DNA from: an uncultured Erysipelotrichaceae bacterium
GTDB lineage: Bacteria > Bacillota_I > Bacilli_A > Erysipelotrichales > Coprobacillaceae
DNA: 8,280 nt
Assembly (NCBI GenBank): GCA_900550005.1
Contig: URQL01000068.1
Location: 1 to 8,280 of the forward strand
Direction of reading: 5' to 3'
Position 1 is the stretch's first letter, and each line of letters starts with the position of its first letter. The notes under the pieces were generated by a model. That model saw only the letters and a program-made list of their open reading frames with translations, searched no databases and was not told the origin of the DNA. This document shows positions 1-6,727 of this stretch, piece by piece. Made by a program: the position numbers and the translations under genes.

Positions 1-10
1 GATAAAGAAA

Positions 11-90
11 ATGATATTAGCTTCACTAATCATAATTAAGAAAAAAAATTTGATGATTATCAATTTTAACAATACAATTGTATTTTAAAA
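11..90. repeat. Cluster of three inverted repeats in AT-rich non-coding DNA
   Basis: No gene is visible in the first 112 bases. Three inverted repeats follow one another. The first is ATGATATTAG (11-20) against CTAATCAT (26-33), with a two-base bulge. The second is AAAATTTGAT (45-54) against ATCAATTTT (59-67), with a one-base bulge and a GATT loop. The third is a perfect 14-bp palindrome, AATACAATTGTATT (71-84), flanked by TTTTAA (64-69) and TTAAAA (85-90), which extend it apart from one unpaired C at 70. Arms two and three overlap at 64-67, so they cannot form together. They could be operators, transcript hairpins or debris from the deletion that shortened the next gene. In DNA this AT-rich, some inverted repeats arise by chance. 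Confidence 0.4.
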
Positions 91-112
91 TATAAAAAGC
101 AACCTGAAATAG

Positions 113-459
113 ATTGCTTTAAATAGAGAAATTGTTCATATGCTACTAGGAGATTTAGGATTTAATGTTGTTGAGGCTAAAGATGGGTTAGAAGCAGTTG
201 ATTGTTTTAAAAATTCTAAACCTAATGAAATCCATACGATTTTTATGGATATCATGATGCCTTATTTAGATGGTTGGGAAGCAACGAAGATCATTCGTGC
301 TTTACCAAGAAAAGACGCTAAAAAAGTAACAATTCTAGCGATGAGTGCAAATGTATTTAGTGATGATATTCAAAAAGTTACTCCGTAGGAATGAATGGAC
401 ATATTATTAAATCGATAAGTATAGATAGTATTAAAAAAGCTTTGTTGGATTTAAATTAA
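113..459 (+). pseudogene. Decayed receiver (REC) domain, remnant of a hybrid histidine kinase or response regulator
   Basis: The frame reads LNREIVHMLLGDLG from 119, a typical start of helix 1 of a receiver domain. It continues through the phosphoacceptor block FMDIMMP (Asp codon at 247-249) and the MSAN block to a premature TAG at 386-388. Shifting frame by one base at 385 restores the rest of the fold, VGMNGHIIKSISIDSIKK, ending at TAA 457-459. The normal KP at the switch lysine has become KS. An in-frame TAG at 110-112 and out-of-frame traces of the acidic VEDN block just upstream show that the 5' end is lost too. It aligns throughout with the receiver at the C-terminus of the neighbouring kinase, so it is most likely the tail of a decayed paralogue of that gene. 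There is no usable Shine-Dalgarno before the ATG at 140. It is probably not functional. Confidence 0.85.
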
Positions 460-468
460 TAAACCACT

Positions 469-503
469 AAAAGAGATGGTACGTTGTTGCAATCTCTTTT
501 TTA
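469..503 (+). terminator. Rho-independent terminator after the REC remnant
   Basis: AAAAGAGAT (469-477) pairs perfectly with ATCTCTTTT (492-500), a 9-bp stem with a 14-nt loop, and a run of T continues to 502. It lies 10 bases after the restored stop of the REC remnant and just before the kinase promoter. It is a surviving terminator that insulates the next gene. Confidence 0.75.
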
Positions 504-509
504 CCTTAT

Positions 510-538
510 TTGACAGTCCATTTTATTAGCAGTAAAAT
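510..538 (+). promoter_or_regulatory. Sigma-A-type promoter of the hybrid kinase
   Basis: A perfect -35 box TTGACA (510-515) is separated by 17 bases from TAAAAT (533-538), one mismatch from the consensus -10. Transcription would start near 545, giving a leader of about 27 nt that contains the Shine-Dalgarno AGGGAGG (558-564). The near-consensus sequence suggests substantial basal expression. No operator-like repeat overlaps it. Confidence 0.8.
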
Positions 539-571
539 AAATAATAAAGTTAAAAGCAGGGAGGAAAAAAG

Positions 572-3094
572 ATGAGTAAAGATCAAGAAGCTTCTTTAGG
601 ACAAATCCATCATTATAATCACTTTCTAAACGCTTTAGGAAATGATTATATTAGTATTTGTTTAATTGATATTAATACAAAAAAAGTAAAGCTAATCAAA
701 GCCTTTGGCAAACTTATTGAACAAAATACTCAGGAAAACGACTACTATCAAATGTGTGAACACTTCATACAAAAATATGCTTTGGATGAAGAAAAGAAAA
801 AGATAGAAGAACAAATCCAATTAGATCATATTTTATCAGAATTATCTCAAAGAGATGATTATAGCTTTATTTGTGATATCCTCTTACAAGGACTTCATCA
901 TGATTGCCAAGTAAAATATGTCCTTTTAAAAAATTCTAATCAACTTATTATGGGCTTTCGTTATGTAGATGATGTTATTTTAGCAAAAAATGAAAAAAAG
1001 GATGAACATAATCAAGAAGTTTTAACAAAACTCAAAAAGAATAGCGAAGAATTAAAAAAAGAAAGAATGTTTTTGGACGTTTTATGTAAAGATTACACCA
1101 GTGTTTACTACCTTGATTTAAAACATGATCGTGCTGAAATTATCAAAGTAGCTGATGAAGCTAATGTAACTAAAATGTTTAGTAATGAATCTCGAAAAGC
1201 TTATTGCTATTCAAAATATATACAGCTTTATTCTTCACTTTTTGTATCTGAATTTAATCAAGATGAATTTTTATACCAAATGAATCTAGATCATATTATT
1301 CAAAGCTTAAAGAAAGCAGATCGTTTTATTTATCGTTATCAAAGCGTTCCTAATTTAAGTCAACATTGCTATTTTGAAGCACAAGTTGTTTTAGTTCAAA
1401 ATGAAGGTTTTGAAGATATAGCTTTACTTGCATTTCGACACATTGATGATATCATCACAGCGGAACAAAAATATCAACAAGATCTAGAAGAAGCGCTTCA
1501 AAAAGAAAAATTAAGTAATGAAGTTTTAAAAGCAATCAGTAAAATTTATTATGCTATTTTTAGAATTGATTTACAAAAGGATACCTATGAAGAAATAGCC
1601 AGTGATGATACTGTCCATTATTTAACTGGAAAAACAGGAAAAGCTTCTTTTGAAATGCAAAAATTATGTAAATCTATCGTGATCCCTGAATACCAAGAAA
1701 GAATCATGGAATTTCTTGATTTATCTACTTTAGCTAATCGTTTAGGAAACGAAGAAACGATAGCTCAAGAATATTTAGCTCAAGATGGAAATTGGCATAC
1801 AGCCCGTTTTATTGTTAAACGTCGAGATGAAAAAGGACGTGTTAGCCATGTTCTTTATGTTACTCGCTTAATAAGTGATGAAAAACGAAAAGAACAAAAC
1901 TGGATTGCTATCGCTAAAGAAGCAAACAAAGCTAATGAAGCAAAAACTGTTTTTCTAAGGAGAATGTCCCATGATATTCGTACACCGATCAATGGTATTT
2001 TAGGTATGTTAGAAATGGAAAATCGTCATAAAGAAGATATCGAAAAGTTACAAGAGTGTCGAGATAAAATTTATGATGCGGCACAATATTTATTGTCCAT
2101 TGTTAATAATGTTTTAGATATTAGTAAAGTCGAAGCTGGAGGAATTATTTTAGAACATAAACCTTTTGATTTAATTGATCTGTTAGGCAAACAACTTAAT
2201 GTAGTGAGTGTTCAAGCCAGTGAAAATGGGATCCATTTTCACGGTGGAAAAGAAATGAGTACGATCAAACATCGTTATTTAATTGGAAGTCCGGATCATC
2301 TTAATCGTGCCTTAATGAATTTATCAAATAATGGAATTAAATACAATCGACGAGGTGGAGATTTAATTCTTTATTGTAAAGAACTAGATGCAAGTGATAA
2401 TTATGCTATTTACCAATTTATATGTCAAGATACAGGTAGAGGGATGTCTAAAGAGTTTCAAAAACATGCATTTGAACCATTCTCTCAAGAAGGACTTGTT
2501 CCTTTATCTTCTTACAATGGATCAGGGTTAGGATTAAGCATTGTTAAAGAAATTATAGAACAAATGAATGGAACAATCGAATTAGAAAGTGAGGAGGGAA
2601 AAGGGACTAAATTTATCTTAACGATTCCTTTTGAAATCGATCCTCATGCTTTAACTTCACTTTGTGAAGAAAGCTCTATTCCAGCAATAAATCTCTCTGG
2701 CTATCATGCTTTACTTGTCGAAGATAATGCCTTAAATCAAGAAATCGCTAAAATGATTTTAGAAGATGAAGGCATCTTAGTTGATTGTGTGAACAATGGA
2801 AAAGAAGCACTAGAAGCTTTTGAAAAATCAACAGTTAACTATTATGATTTTATTTTTATGGATGTTATGATGCCTGTTATGGATGGGATTGAGGCTACGC
2901 GTCTTATTCGTAAATCATTAAAGAAAGATGCTACCTCTATTCCAATTATTGGTATGTCTGCTAATGCTTTTCAAGATGATATTTATCAAAGTTTACAAGC
3001 AGGTATGAGTGATTATATTACAAAGCCTTTAGATATTAAAAAAGTAAAACAAACATTACAACAAGTTGCTTATCGAAAACAAAAAAGAGAATAA
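572..3094 (+). CDS. Soluble hybrid sensor histidine kinase with three PAS-like repeats and a C-terminal receiver
   Basis: This kinase should autophosphorylate on His and pass the phosphate to its own receiver; the signal is unknown. No membrane segment or signal peptide is visible, so it should be cytosolic. Three divergent sensor repeats of about 150 residues start near residues 18, 167 and 318. Each opens with a pattern like Y-x-x-(I/V)-x-x-(I/L)-D-(I/L), and the first two close with FR-(Y/H)-(V/I)-DD. Charged coiled-coil-like linkers follow each repeat. The kinase core has the H-box MSHDIRTP (His467), N-box NLSNNGIKYN (583-592), DTGRG (from 620), FEPF and GSGLGLS (from 650). The receiver has VEDN (Asp718), phosphoacceptor Asp764 in FMDVMMP, and Lys818 in KP. 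All catalytic residues look intact. ATG 572 follows AGGGAGG by 7 bases. The ORF ends in tandem TAA stops. No response regulator or HPt protein lies nearby, so its downstream partner is not shown. Confidence 0.93.
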   Translation: MSKDQEASLGQIHHYNHFLNALGNDYISICLIDINTKKVKLIKAFGKLIEQNTQENDYYQMCEHFIQKYALDEEKKKIEEQIQLDHILSELSQRDDYSFICDILLQGLHHDCQVKYVLLKNSNQLIMGFRYVDDVILAKNEKKDEHNQEVLTKLKKNSEELKKERMFLDVLCKDYTSVYYLDLKHDRAEIIKVADEANVTKMFSNESRKAYCYSKYIQLYSSLFVSEFNQDEFLYQMNLDHIIQSLKKADRFIYRYQSVPNLSQHCYFEAQVVLVQNEGFEDIALLAFRHIDDIITAEQKYQQDLEEALQKEKLSNEVLKAISKIYYAIFRIDLQKDTYEEIASDDTVHYLTGKTGKASFEMQKLCKSIVIPEYQERIMEFLDLSTLANRLGNEETIAQEYLAQDGNWHTARFIVKRRDEKGRVSHVLYVTRLISDEKRKEQNWIAIAKEANKANEAKTVFLRRMSHDIRTPINGILGMLEMENRHKEDIEKLQECRDKIYDAAQYLLSIVNNVLDISKVEAGGIILEHKPFDLIDLLGKQLNVVSVQASENGIHFHGGKEMSTIKHRYLIGSPDHLNRALMNLSNNGIKYNRRGGDLILYCKELDASDNYAIYQFICQDTGRGMSKEFQKHAFEPFSQEGLVPLSSYNGSGLGLSIVKEIIEQMNGTIELESEEGKGTKFILTIPFEIDPHALTSLCEESSIPAINLSGYHALLVEDNALNQEIAKMILEDEGILVDCVNNGKEALEAFEKSTVNYYDFIFMDVMMPVMDGIEATRLIRKSLKKDATSIPIIGMSANAFQDDIYQSLQAGMSDYITKPLDIKKVKQTLQQVAYRKQKRE

Positions 3095-3138
3095 TAACAC
3101 TATTTGTCCTAACATCTATCTTATTTATAAATTAAAAA

Positions 3139-3172
3139 GAAACAGAGCTTTATATTTTGACTCTGTTTTCTT
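3139..3172 (+). terminator. Rho-independent terminator of the hybrid kinase
   Basis: AAACAGAG (3140-3147) pairs with CTCTGTTT (3161-3168), with a possible further G-T pair, around a 13-nt AT-rich loop. The 3' side runs into TTTTCTTTT. It begins about 45 bases after the kinase stop. Confidence 0.75.
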
Positions 3173-3231
3173 TTAAATATTTAAAAAAGGGTATTGAAAC
3201 ATTTCAAATCATATTAAAAAATTTTATATAC

Positions 3232-3258
3232 AAAAAAACTACTCCATAAAAAGAGTAG
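3232..3258 (-). terminator. Rho-independent terminator of the Na/Pi cotransporter gene
   Basis: Read on the minus strand, CTACTC (3258-3253) pairs with GAGTAG (3244-3239) around an 8-nt loop and is followed directly by seven T residues (3238-3232). It lies 12 bases past the stop codon of the minus-strand transporter gene. Together with the kinase terminator it separates the two convergent units. Confidence 0.8.
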
Positions 3259-3270
3259 ATTAGATAAATA

Positions 3271-4872
3271 TTATTTTGTTGTTTTATTTAATTCTTTAGC
3301 CATGCTGTAAACATGTTCGTTGATTCTTTCAAAATCGGTATAGACATTGTTAAGCATCATACCCATTTCATTTGAACAATTTTTATTTTTTAAATCTTGA
3401 ATTTGTTTTTGACGCCAAGTATGGGCTAAATGATTGATGTGATCTACTTGTTGTTTTAATTGATCTTTTTGATCAAGGAGTTTTTTGTTTTGTAAAGTTA
3501 ATTTTCGCATCGTTGTAATGGCTTGAATTTCTTCTTGATTGAGTTGGTTTTGTAGATCTTTTTTAGCTTGGTGATTGATATGGATCGCATAATCCGAAAT
3601 TCGTTCAATGTCCACTAATACTAAATAATAAGAACTAAGTTTTTGTGATTGAGTAATTGTAATATAAGGATTTGTTAAAGCAATGGAAATATAATGGGAT
3701 ATCGCCTTGTTTAAATAATTGACATCTTGTTCTTGTTCATAAATGAGTGTACTTTGTTTTTCATCAAAATGAATCAATTGATTAAAGGCAATTTCTAGAT
3801 TTTGATAAGCTAATTCTAACATATGATTTGTTTCATCTTTAACTTGATTTAAAAGAATGGAAGTTGTACCAAGATGTATTTGATTTAAATTAGCTGGTTG
3901 AAGATAAAGTAAACGATCATCTTTTGCTTTTACAGGTTCATCTGGTAAGATTTTTTTAGCAAAATCAGCAAGTTGCACACCAAAAGGTAATAATACTAAG
4001 GTTGTACAAACATTAAATAAGGTATGCATATTTGCAATTTGTTGTGGTGCATTTCCTGGGGTAACATGGATAACAAAATTGACTAATGGAGTTGCCATAC
4101 AAATGAAGGTAAATAAAATTGTTCCAACAATGTTGAAAGTTAAATGAATGATAGTTGTTTGTTTAGCTTCGCGACTTGAACCAATGGAAGCTAATACCGC
4201 TGTAATACATGTTCCAATGTTTTGACCAAATAGAACATAAACAGCTTCATGTAAACCAATGATTCCACTTGTTGCTAATGCTTGAAGAATACCAACGGAT
4301 GCACTACTTGATTGGATGATTGCTGTAAATAGTGCACCAATAAGAATCCCAATTAATGGATTGGAGAAATGAGTAACGATATCGACAAATTTTTGTGATT
4401 CTCTTAAAGGCATCATTGCCGTTGACATAAGGTTCATACCAATAAACAAAATACCTAAACCAGCGATGATTTGACCGATATCTTGTGTTTTTTTCTTTTT
4501 CATAAAAGACATCATCATAATTCCGATAAAAGCAAGTAATGGCGCTAAAGCACCGATATCTAAGGCAATTAATTGACCTGTGATGGTTGTTCCAATATTA
4601 GCTCCCATGATGATCCAAACAGCTTGTTGTAAAGTCATCATTTTTGCATTGACAAACCCAACAGCCATGACGGTCGTTGCACTACTTGATTGAATAACGG
4701 CTGTGACACCAGCACCGACTAGAACACCTAAAAAACGATTAGATGTTAATTTTTGTAGAATGGATTTTAAAGAATCCCCGGCAGCAACCTCAAGTCCATT
4801 TCCCATCAGTTGCATCCCAAATAGAAACAGACCGAGCCCACCTAATAAACTTAATACATTTTCTATACTCAT
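3271..4872 (-). CDS. Na+/phosphate cotransporter family protein with PhoU-like C-terminal domain
   Basis: This is an integral membrane protein of the Na_Pi_cotrans (NptA/YjbB-like) family, whose characterised members move phosphate coupled to sodium. The substrate here is inferred from the family. The family's inverted-repeat signature appears twice: QSSSATT (Gln61), followed by GANIGTT, and QSSSASV (Gln187), followed by GQNIGTC. Hydrophobic membrane segments cover roughly residues 5-300. From about residue 340 to the end the protein is soluble, helical and rich in Gln, Asn and Lys, as in a PhoU-like regulatory tail. The 533-aa length suits the two-part family architecture. ATG at 4872-4870 is preceded on the minus strand by GAGGG (4885-4881), 8 bases upstream. 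It appears monocistronic, with its own promoter and terminator, convergent with the kinase and divergent from the acetyltransferase remnant. No phosphate operon genes are adjacent. Confidence 0.92.
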   Translation of the reverse strand: MSIENVLSLLGGLGLFLFGMQLMGNGLEVAAGDSLKSILQKLTSNRFLGVLVGAGVTAVIQSSSATTVMAVGFVNAKMMTLQQAVWIIMGANIGTTITGQLIALDIGALAPLLAFIGIMMMSFMKKKKTQDIGQIIAGLGILFIGMNLMSTAMMPLRESQKFVDIVTHFSNPLIGILIGALFTAIIQSSSASVGILQALATSGIIGLHEAVYVLFGQNIGTCITAVLASIGSSREAKQTTIIHLTFNIVGTILFTFICMATPLVNFVIHVTPGNAPQQIANMHTLFNVCTTLVLLPFGVQLADFAKKILPDEPVKAKDDRLLYLQPANLNQIHLGTTSILLNQVKDETNHMLELAYQNLEIAFNQLIHFDEKQSTLIYEQEQDVNYLNKAISHYISIALTNPYITITQSQKLSSYYLVLVDIERISDYAIHINHQAKKDLQNQLNQEEIQAITTMRKLTLQNKKLLDQKDQLKQQVDHINHLAHTWRQKQIQDLKNKNCSNEMGMMLNNVYTDFERINEHVYSMAKELNKTTK

Positions 4873-4909
4873 AAATTAATCCCTCACGCTTCAATCTTTA
4901 TTCATTTAT

Positions 4910-4938
4910 AATATAAAATTATTTTACTTTTAATACAA
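4910..4938 (-). promoter_or_regulatory. Probable promoter of the Na/Pi cotransporter gene
   Basis: On the minus strand, TTGTAT (4938-4933) lies 17 bases from TATATT (4915-4910). Both boxes are acceptable sigma-A matches, and the position about 40 bases before the start codon fits. The surrounding DNA is AT-rich, so the exact -10 could be shifted. Confidence 0.5.
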
Positions 4939-4943
4939 CTCCA

Positions 4944-4980
4944 CTTCTGTTAAATTTATGTTAATAAAACTTAACAAAAG
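4944..4980. repeat. Inverted repeat in the divergent intergenic region
   Basis: CTTCTGTTAA (4944-4953) and TTAACAAAAG (4971-4980) form a 10-base inverted repeat with one mismatch and a 17-base spacer. The right arm overlaps the Shine-Dalgarno of the acetyltransferase pseudogene, and the left arm lies just upstream of the minus-strand promoter. It may be an operator or a hairpin that would partly hide the ribosome site. It may also be chance. Confidence 0.35.
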
Positions 4981-4985
4981 GAGGT
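4977..4985 (+). promoter_or_regulatory. Ribosome binding site fixing the GNAT start at 4991
   Basis: AAAGGAGGT is a nearly perfect Shine-Dalgarno, 5 bases before ATG 4991. It shows that the earlier in-frame ATG at 4958, which has no such site and would translate through this sequence, is not the original start. Confidence 0.85.
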
Positions 4986-4990
4986 CGCTT

Positions 4991-5437
4991 ATGATTGAAA
5001 TAAAAACTTATCAAAGAATAGATCTAGAAGAAATCGTTCAACTTTTTTATCAAACTGTCCATTTTGTTAATATTCAAGATTATACGAAGGAACAAGTTGA
5101 TGCTTGGGCAAATGGTTCAGTCGATTTAGAAAAGTGGCATCGTTCTTTTTTAGAGTATACTACTTATGTTGCTAAAATTGAGGGTAAAATTGTCGGCTTT
5201 GGTGATATCACGAAAAAAGGGTATTTGGATTTTCTTGATGTTCATTATCGCTACCTTCATTTAGAAATTGCTACAAAGTTATGTGATGCTTTAGAAAAGG
5301 CTGTGTCTACGTCTTTAATAGAAACGCATGTTTCCATTACAGCAAAACCTTTCATCGAAAAACGAGGGAATAAGGTCATTAAATAACAAGAGGTGTTACG
5401 TCAAGGCGTTTTGATGATAAAATAAATCATTAAATAA
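4991..5437 (+). pseudogene. GNAT-family N-acetyltransferase pseudogene (YafP-like)
   Basis: The reading frame from ATG 4991 resembles small GNAT acetyltransferases of the YafP type: an N-terminal IEIKTYQRIDLEEIVQLF, a central VGFGDI strand, the segment YLDFLDVH, and the late signature SITAKPFIEKRGNKVIK. A TAA at 5384-5386 ends the frame at 131 residues, where the family normally continues. Reading on in the same frame gives QEVLRQGVLMIK, then a second TAA (5423-5425), IIK and a third TAA (5435-5437), matching the expected final strand. The acetyl-CoA loop, normally Q/R-x-x-G-x-G/A, is replaced by a stretch reading YRYLHLEIA with no glycine, so cofactor binding is probably lost too. Several independent lesions argue against a sequencing error. 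A truncated protein may still be made. The original substrate is unknown. Confidence 0.8.
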
Positions 5438-5489
5438 ACGTTAAAAAAATAAGGATTAGGTTAAAATTTGAATGAATAAGGTAAGTTTG

Positions 5490-5518
5490 TTGAATAAATA
5501 TAAAAATAGTTTTATAAT
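5490..5518 (+). promoter_or_regulatory. Sigma-A-type promoter of the dehydrogenase/c-di-GMP operon
   Basis: TTGAAT (5490-5495) and a perfect TATAAT (5513-5518) are separated by 17 bases. Transcription would begin near 5525, just before the AGGAGG at 5531-5536. The leader is therefore only about 20 nt when the TTG at 5546 is used, which leaves no room for a riboswitch. Confidence 0.75.
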
Positions 5519-5530
5519 TAAACTGCTAGT

Positions 5531-5536
5531 AGGAGG
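5531..5536 (+). promoter_or_regulatory. Ribosome binding site supporting a TTG start at 5546
   Basis: A perfect AGGAGG lies 9 bases before TTG 5546. The in-frame ATG at 5585 has only a weaker AAAAGGA (5566-5572), 12 bases upstream, so the TTG is favoured on ribosome-site grounds. Confidence 0.6.
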
Positions 5537-5545
5537 CTGAATAGG

Positions 5546-6721
5546 TTGTTAATACGTTTTTATCAAAAAGGATTAGGTTTTTTTATGAAAAAAGTTCGTT
5601 ATCGAAAACCAAAATGTTATGTAAATCAAGATGCTTATAAGAAAATCATAGAAATTATTTATCAAAATAAAAAGCAAAGACCCTTTATTGTCGCAAGTCT
5701 AAGAACATTACAACAAGATCGTTTTCAAATAGTTCAAAAAGAATTAGCTGATGCGATTTATTTTAGTGAAGTTACACAAGAACCGACAGATCTTTTAGTA
5801 GAAAAAATGGTTGATGAATACCACTATTATCATTGTGATTGTGTCATTGCAATTGGTGGAGGATCTATTTTAGATGCATCGAAAGCTTTACTTGCTCGCC
5901 TCACTAGGAAAAAGCGTTCCCTTAATGATTTAAAGGGTGTTTTAAAAATTAGAAAAAGTGTTCCGCTTTTTATTGGTGTACCTACCACAGCTGGAACAGG
6001 ATCCGAATCAAGCATCACCACTGTAATTAAGGATCATTCTACTCATTTTAAATATACGATCAATGATCCTAGTTTAATTTGTCATTATGCATTGCTTGAT
6101 CCTACTTTGACTTATACATTAAATAGTAAACAAACGTATTACGGTGCAATGGATGCCTTATGCCATGCTATCGAAGCTTATTTAAATGAAGCTTATCATC
6201 GTAAAGATACTAAAGAAAAATGTTTACAAGTCATTAAATTGATTACATATTATTTACCGATAGCTTGTGAAGAACCTGAAAATAATCAAGCACGACTTGC
6301 TCTTCTTTTAGCGAGTTATCAAGCAGGCATGTGCTTTAGTGAAGCATGTGTGGGTAATATTCATGCCTTGGCTCATGCATTAGGAGGAAAATATAATTTA
6401 GCTCATAGCGAAATGATTGCTCTGTTAATGCCAATGATTTTAGACGATTATGGAAGTGTGATTGAAACGCCATTACAAGAAATGGTGACGTATTTAGGTA
6501 GCCATTTTAAAACGGGAAAACAATGGATCAATTATTTAAAACAACAAAATGAGCAAATGGGAGTATCCAACATTTCATTTGAAATGAGTGAGAAAGATAA
6601 AGAAGAAATGGCCAATGCTGCTTATAAAGAAGCCAATCCACTCTATCCAGTACCTGTAATTTATACAAAAGACAGGTTTAAAAATATATTAAATAAACTA
6701 GATCAAAAAGAGGGAGATTAG
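5546..6721 (+). CDS. Iron-containing alcohol dehydrogenase
   Basis: This is a group III (Fe-ADH) NAD(P)-dependent alcohol dehydrogenase, which interconverts an alcohol and an aldehyde in the cytosol. The substrate cannot be read from sequence. The nucleotide-binding GGGS-x-x-D motif is at residues 104-110 and PTTAGTGSE at 146-154. The four metal ligands of the family match Asp203 and His207 (MDALCHAIE), His273 (in GNIHALAHALGG) and His287 (in NLAHSE), with the family's usual 4- and 14-residue spacings. The C-terminus has the typical NPLYPVPVIY. Length, 391 aa, is normal. The start is TTG 5546 with AGGAGG. ATG 5585 (MKKVRYRKPKCYVNQ) is a real alternative and would remove 13 residues (MLIRFYQKGLGFF). 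It is first in an operon with the PAS-GGDEF-EAL gene 6 bases downstream, an unusual partner for a metabolic enzyme. Confidence 0.93.
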   Translation: MLIRFYQKGLGFFMKKVRYRKPKCYVNQDAYKKIIEIIYQNKKQRPFIVASLRTLQQDRFQIVQKELADAIYFSEVTQEPTDLLVEKMVDEYHYYHCDCVIAIGGGSILDASKALLARLTRKKRSLNDLKGVLKIRKSVPLFIGVPTTAGTGSESSITTVIKDHSTHFKYTINDPSLICHYALLDPTLTYTLNSKQTYYGAMDALCHAIEAYLNEAYHRKDTKEKCLQVIKLITYYLPIACEEPENNQARLALLLASYQAGMCFSEACVGNIHALAHALGGKYNLAHSEMIALLMPMILDDYGSVIETPLQEMVTYLGSHFKTGKQWINYLKQQNEQMGVSNISFEMSEKDKEEMANAAYKEANPLYPVPVIYTKDRFKNILNKLDQKEGD

Positions 6722-6727
6722 TATAGA

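Noticed and set aside
140..388. The open frame from ATG 140 as an intact small response regulator
   Set aside because: It starts inside helix 1, lacks the acidic pocket and stops before the switch lysine. The missing tail is found in another frame, so it is a fragment.
4907..4912. TATAAT on the plus strand as a -10 box for the acetyltransferase
   Set aside because: No acceptable -35 box lies 16-18 bases upstream, and it would start transcription about 70 bases before the gene. It overlaps the minus-strand promoter and is probably coincidental.
4958..4990. An earlier ATG for the acetyltransferase
   Set aside because: It would add 11 residues translated from the Shine-Dalgarno and AT-rich leader. 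The strong AAAGGAGGT directly precedes ATG 4991, where family-like sequence begins.
5519..5545. A riboswitch or structured leader ahead of the dehydrogenase
   Set aside because: The inferred transcript leader is only about 20 nt, almost entirely ribosome site, too short for a known riboswitch.
5830..6021. A 63-residue open frame on the minus strand
   Set aside because: It lies inside the well-supported dehydrogenase gene, covering its GGGS and TTAGTGSE regions, has no ribosome site and resembles no family. It is a shadow frame.
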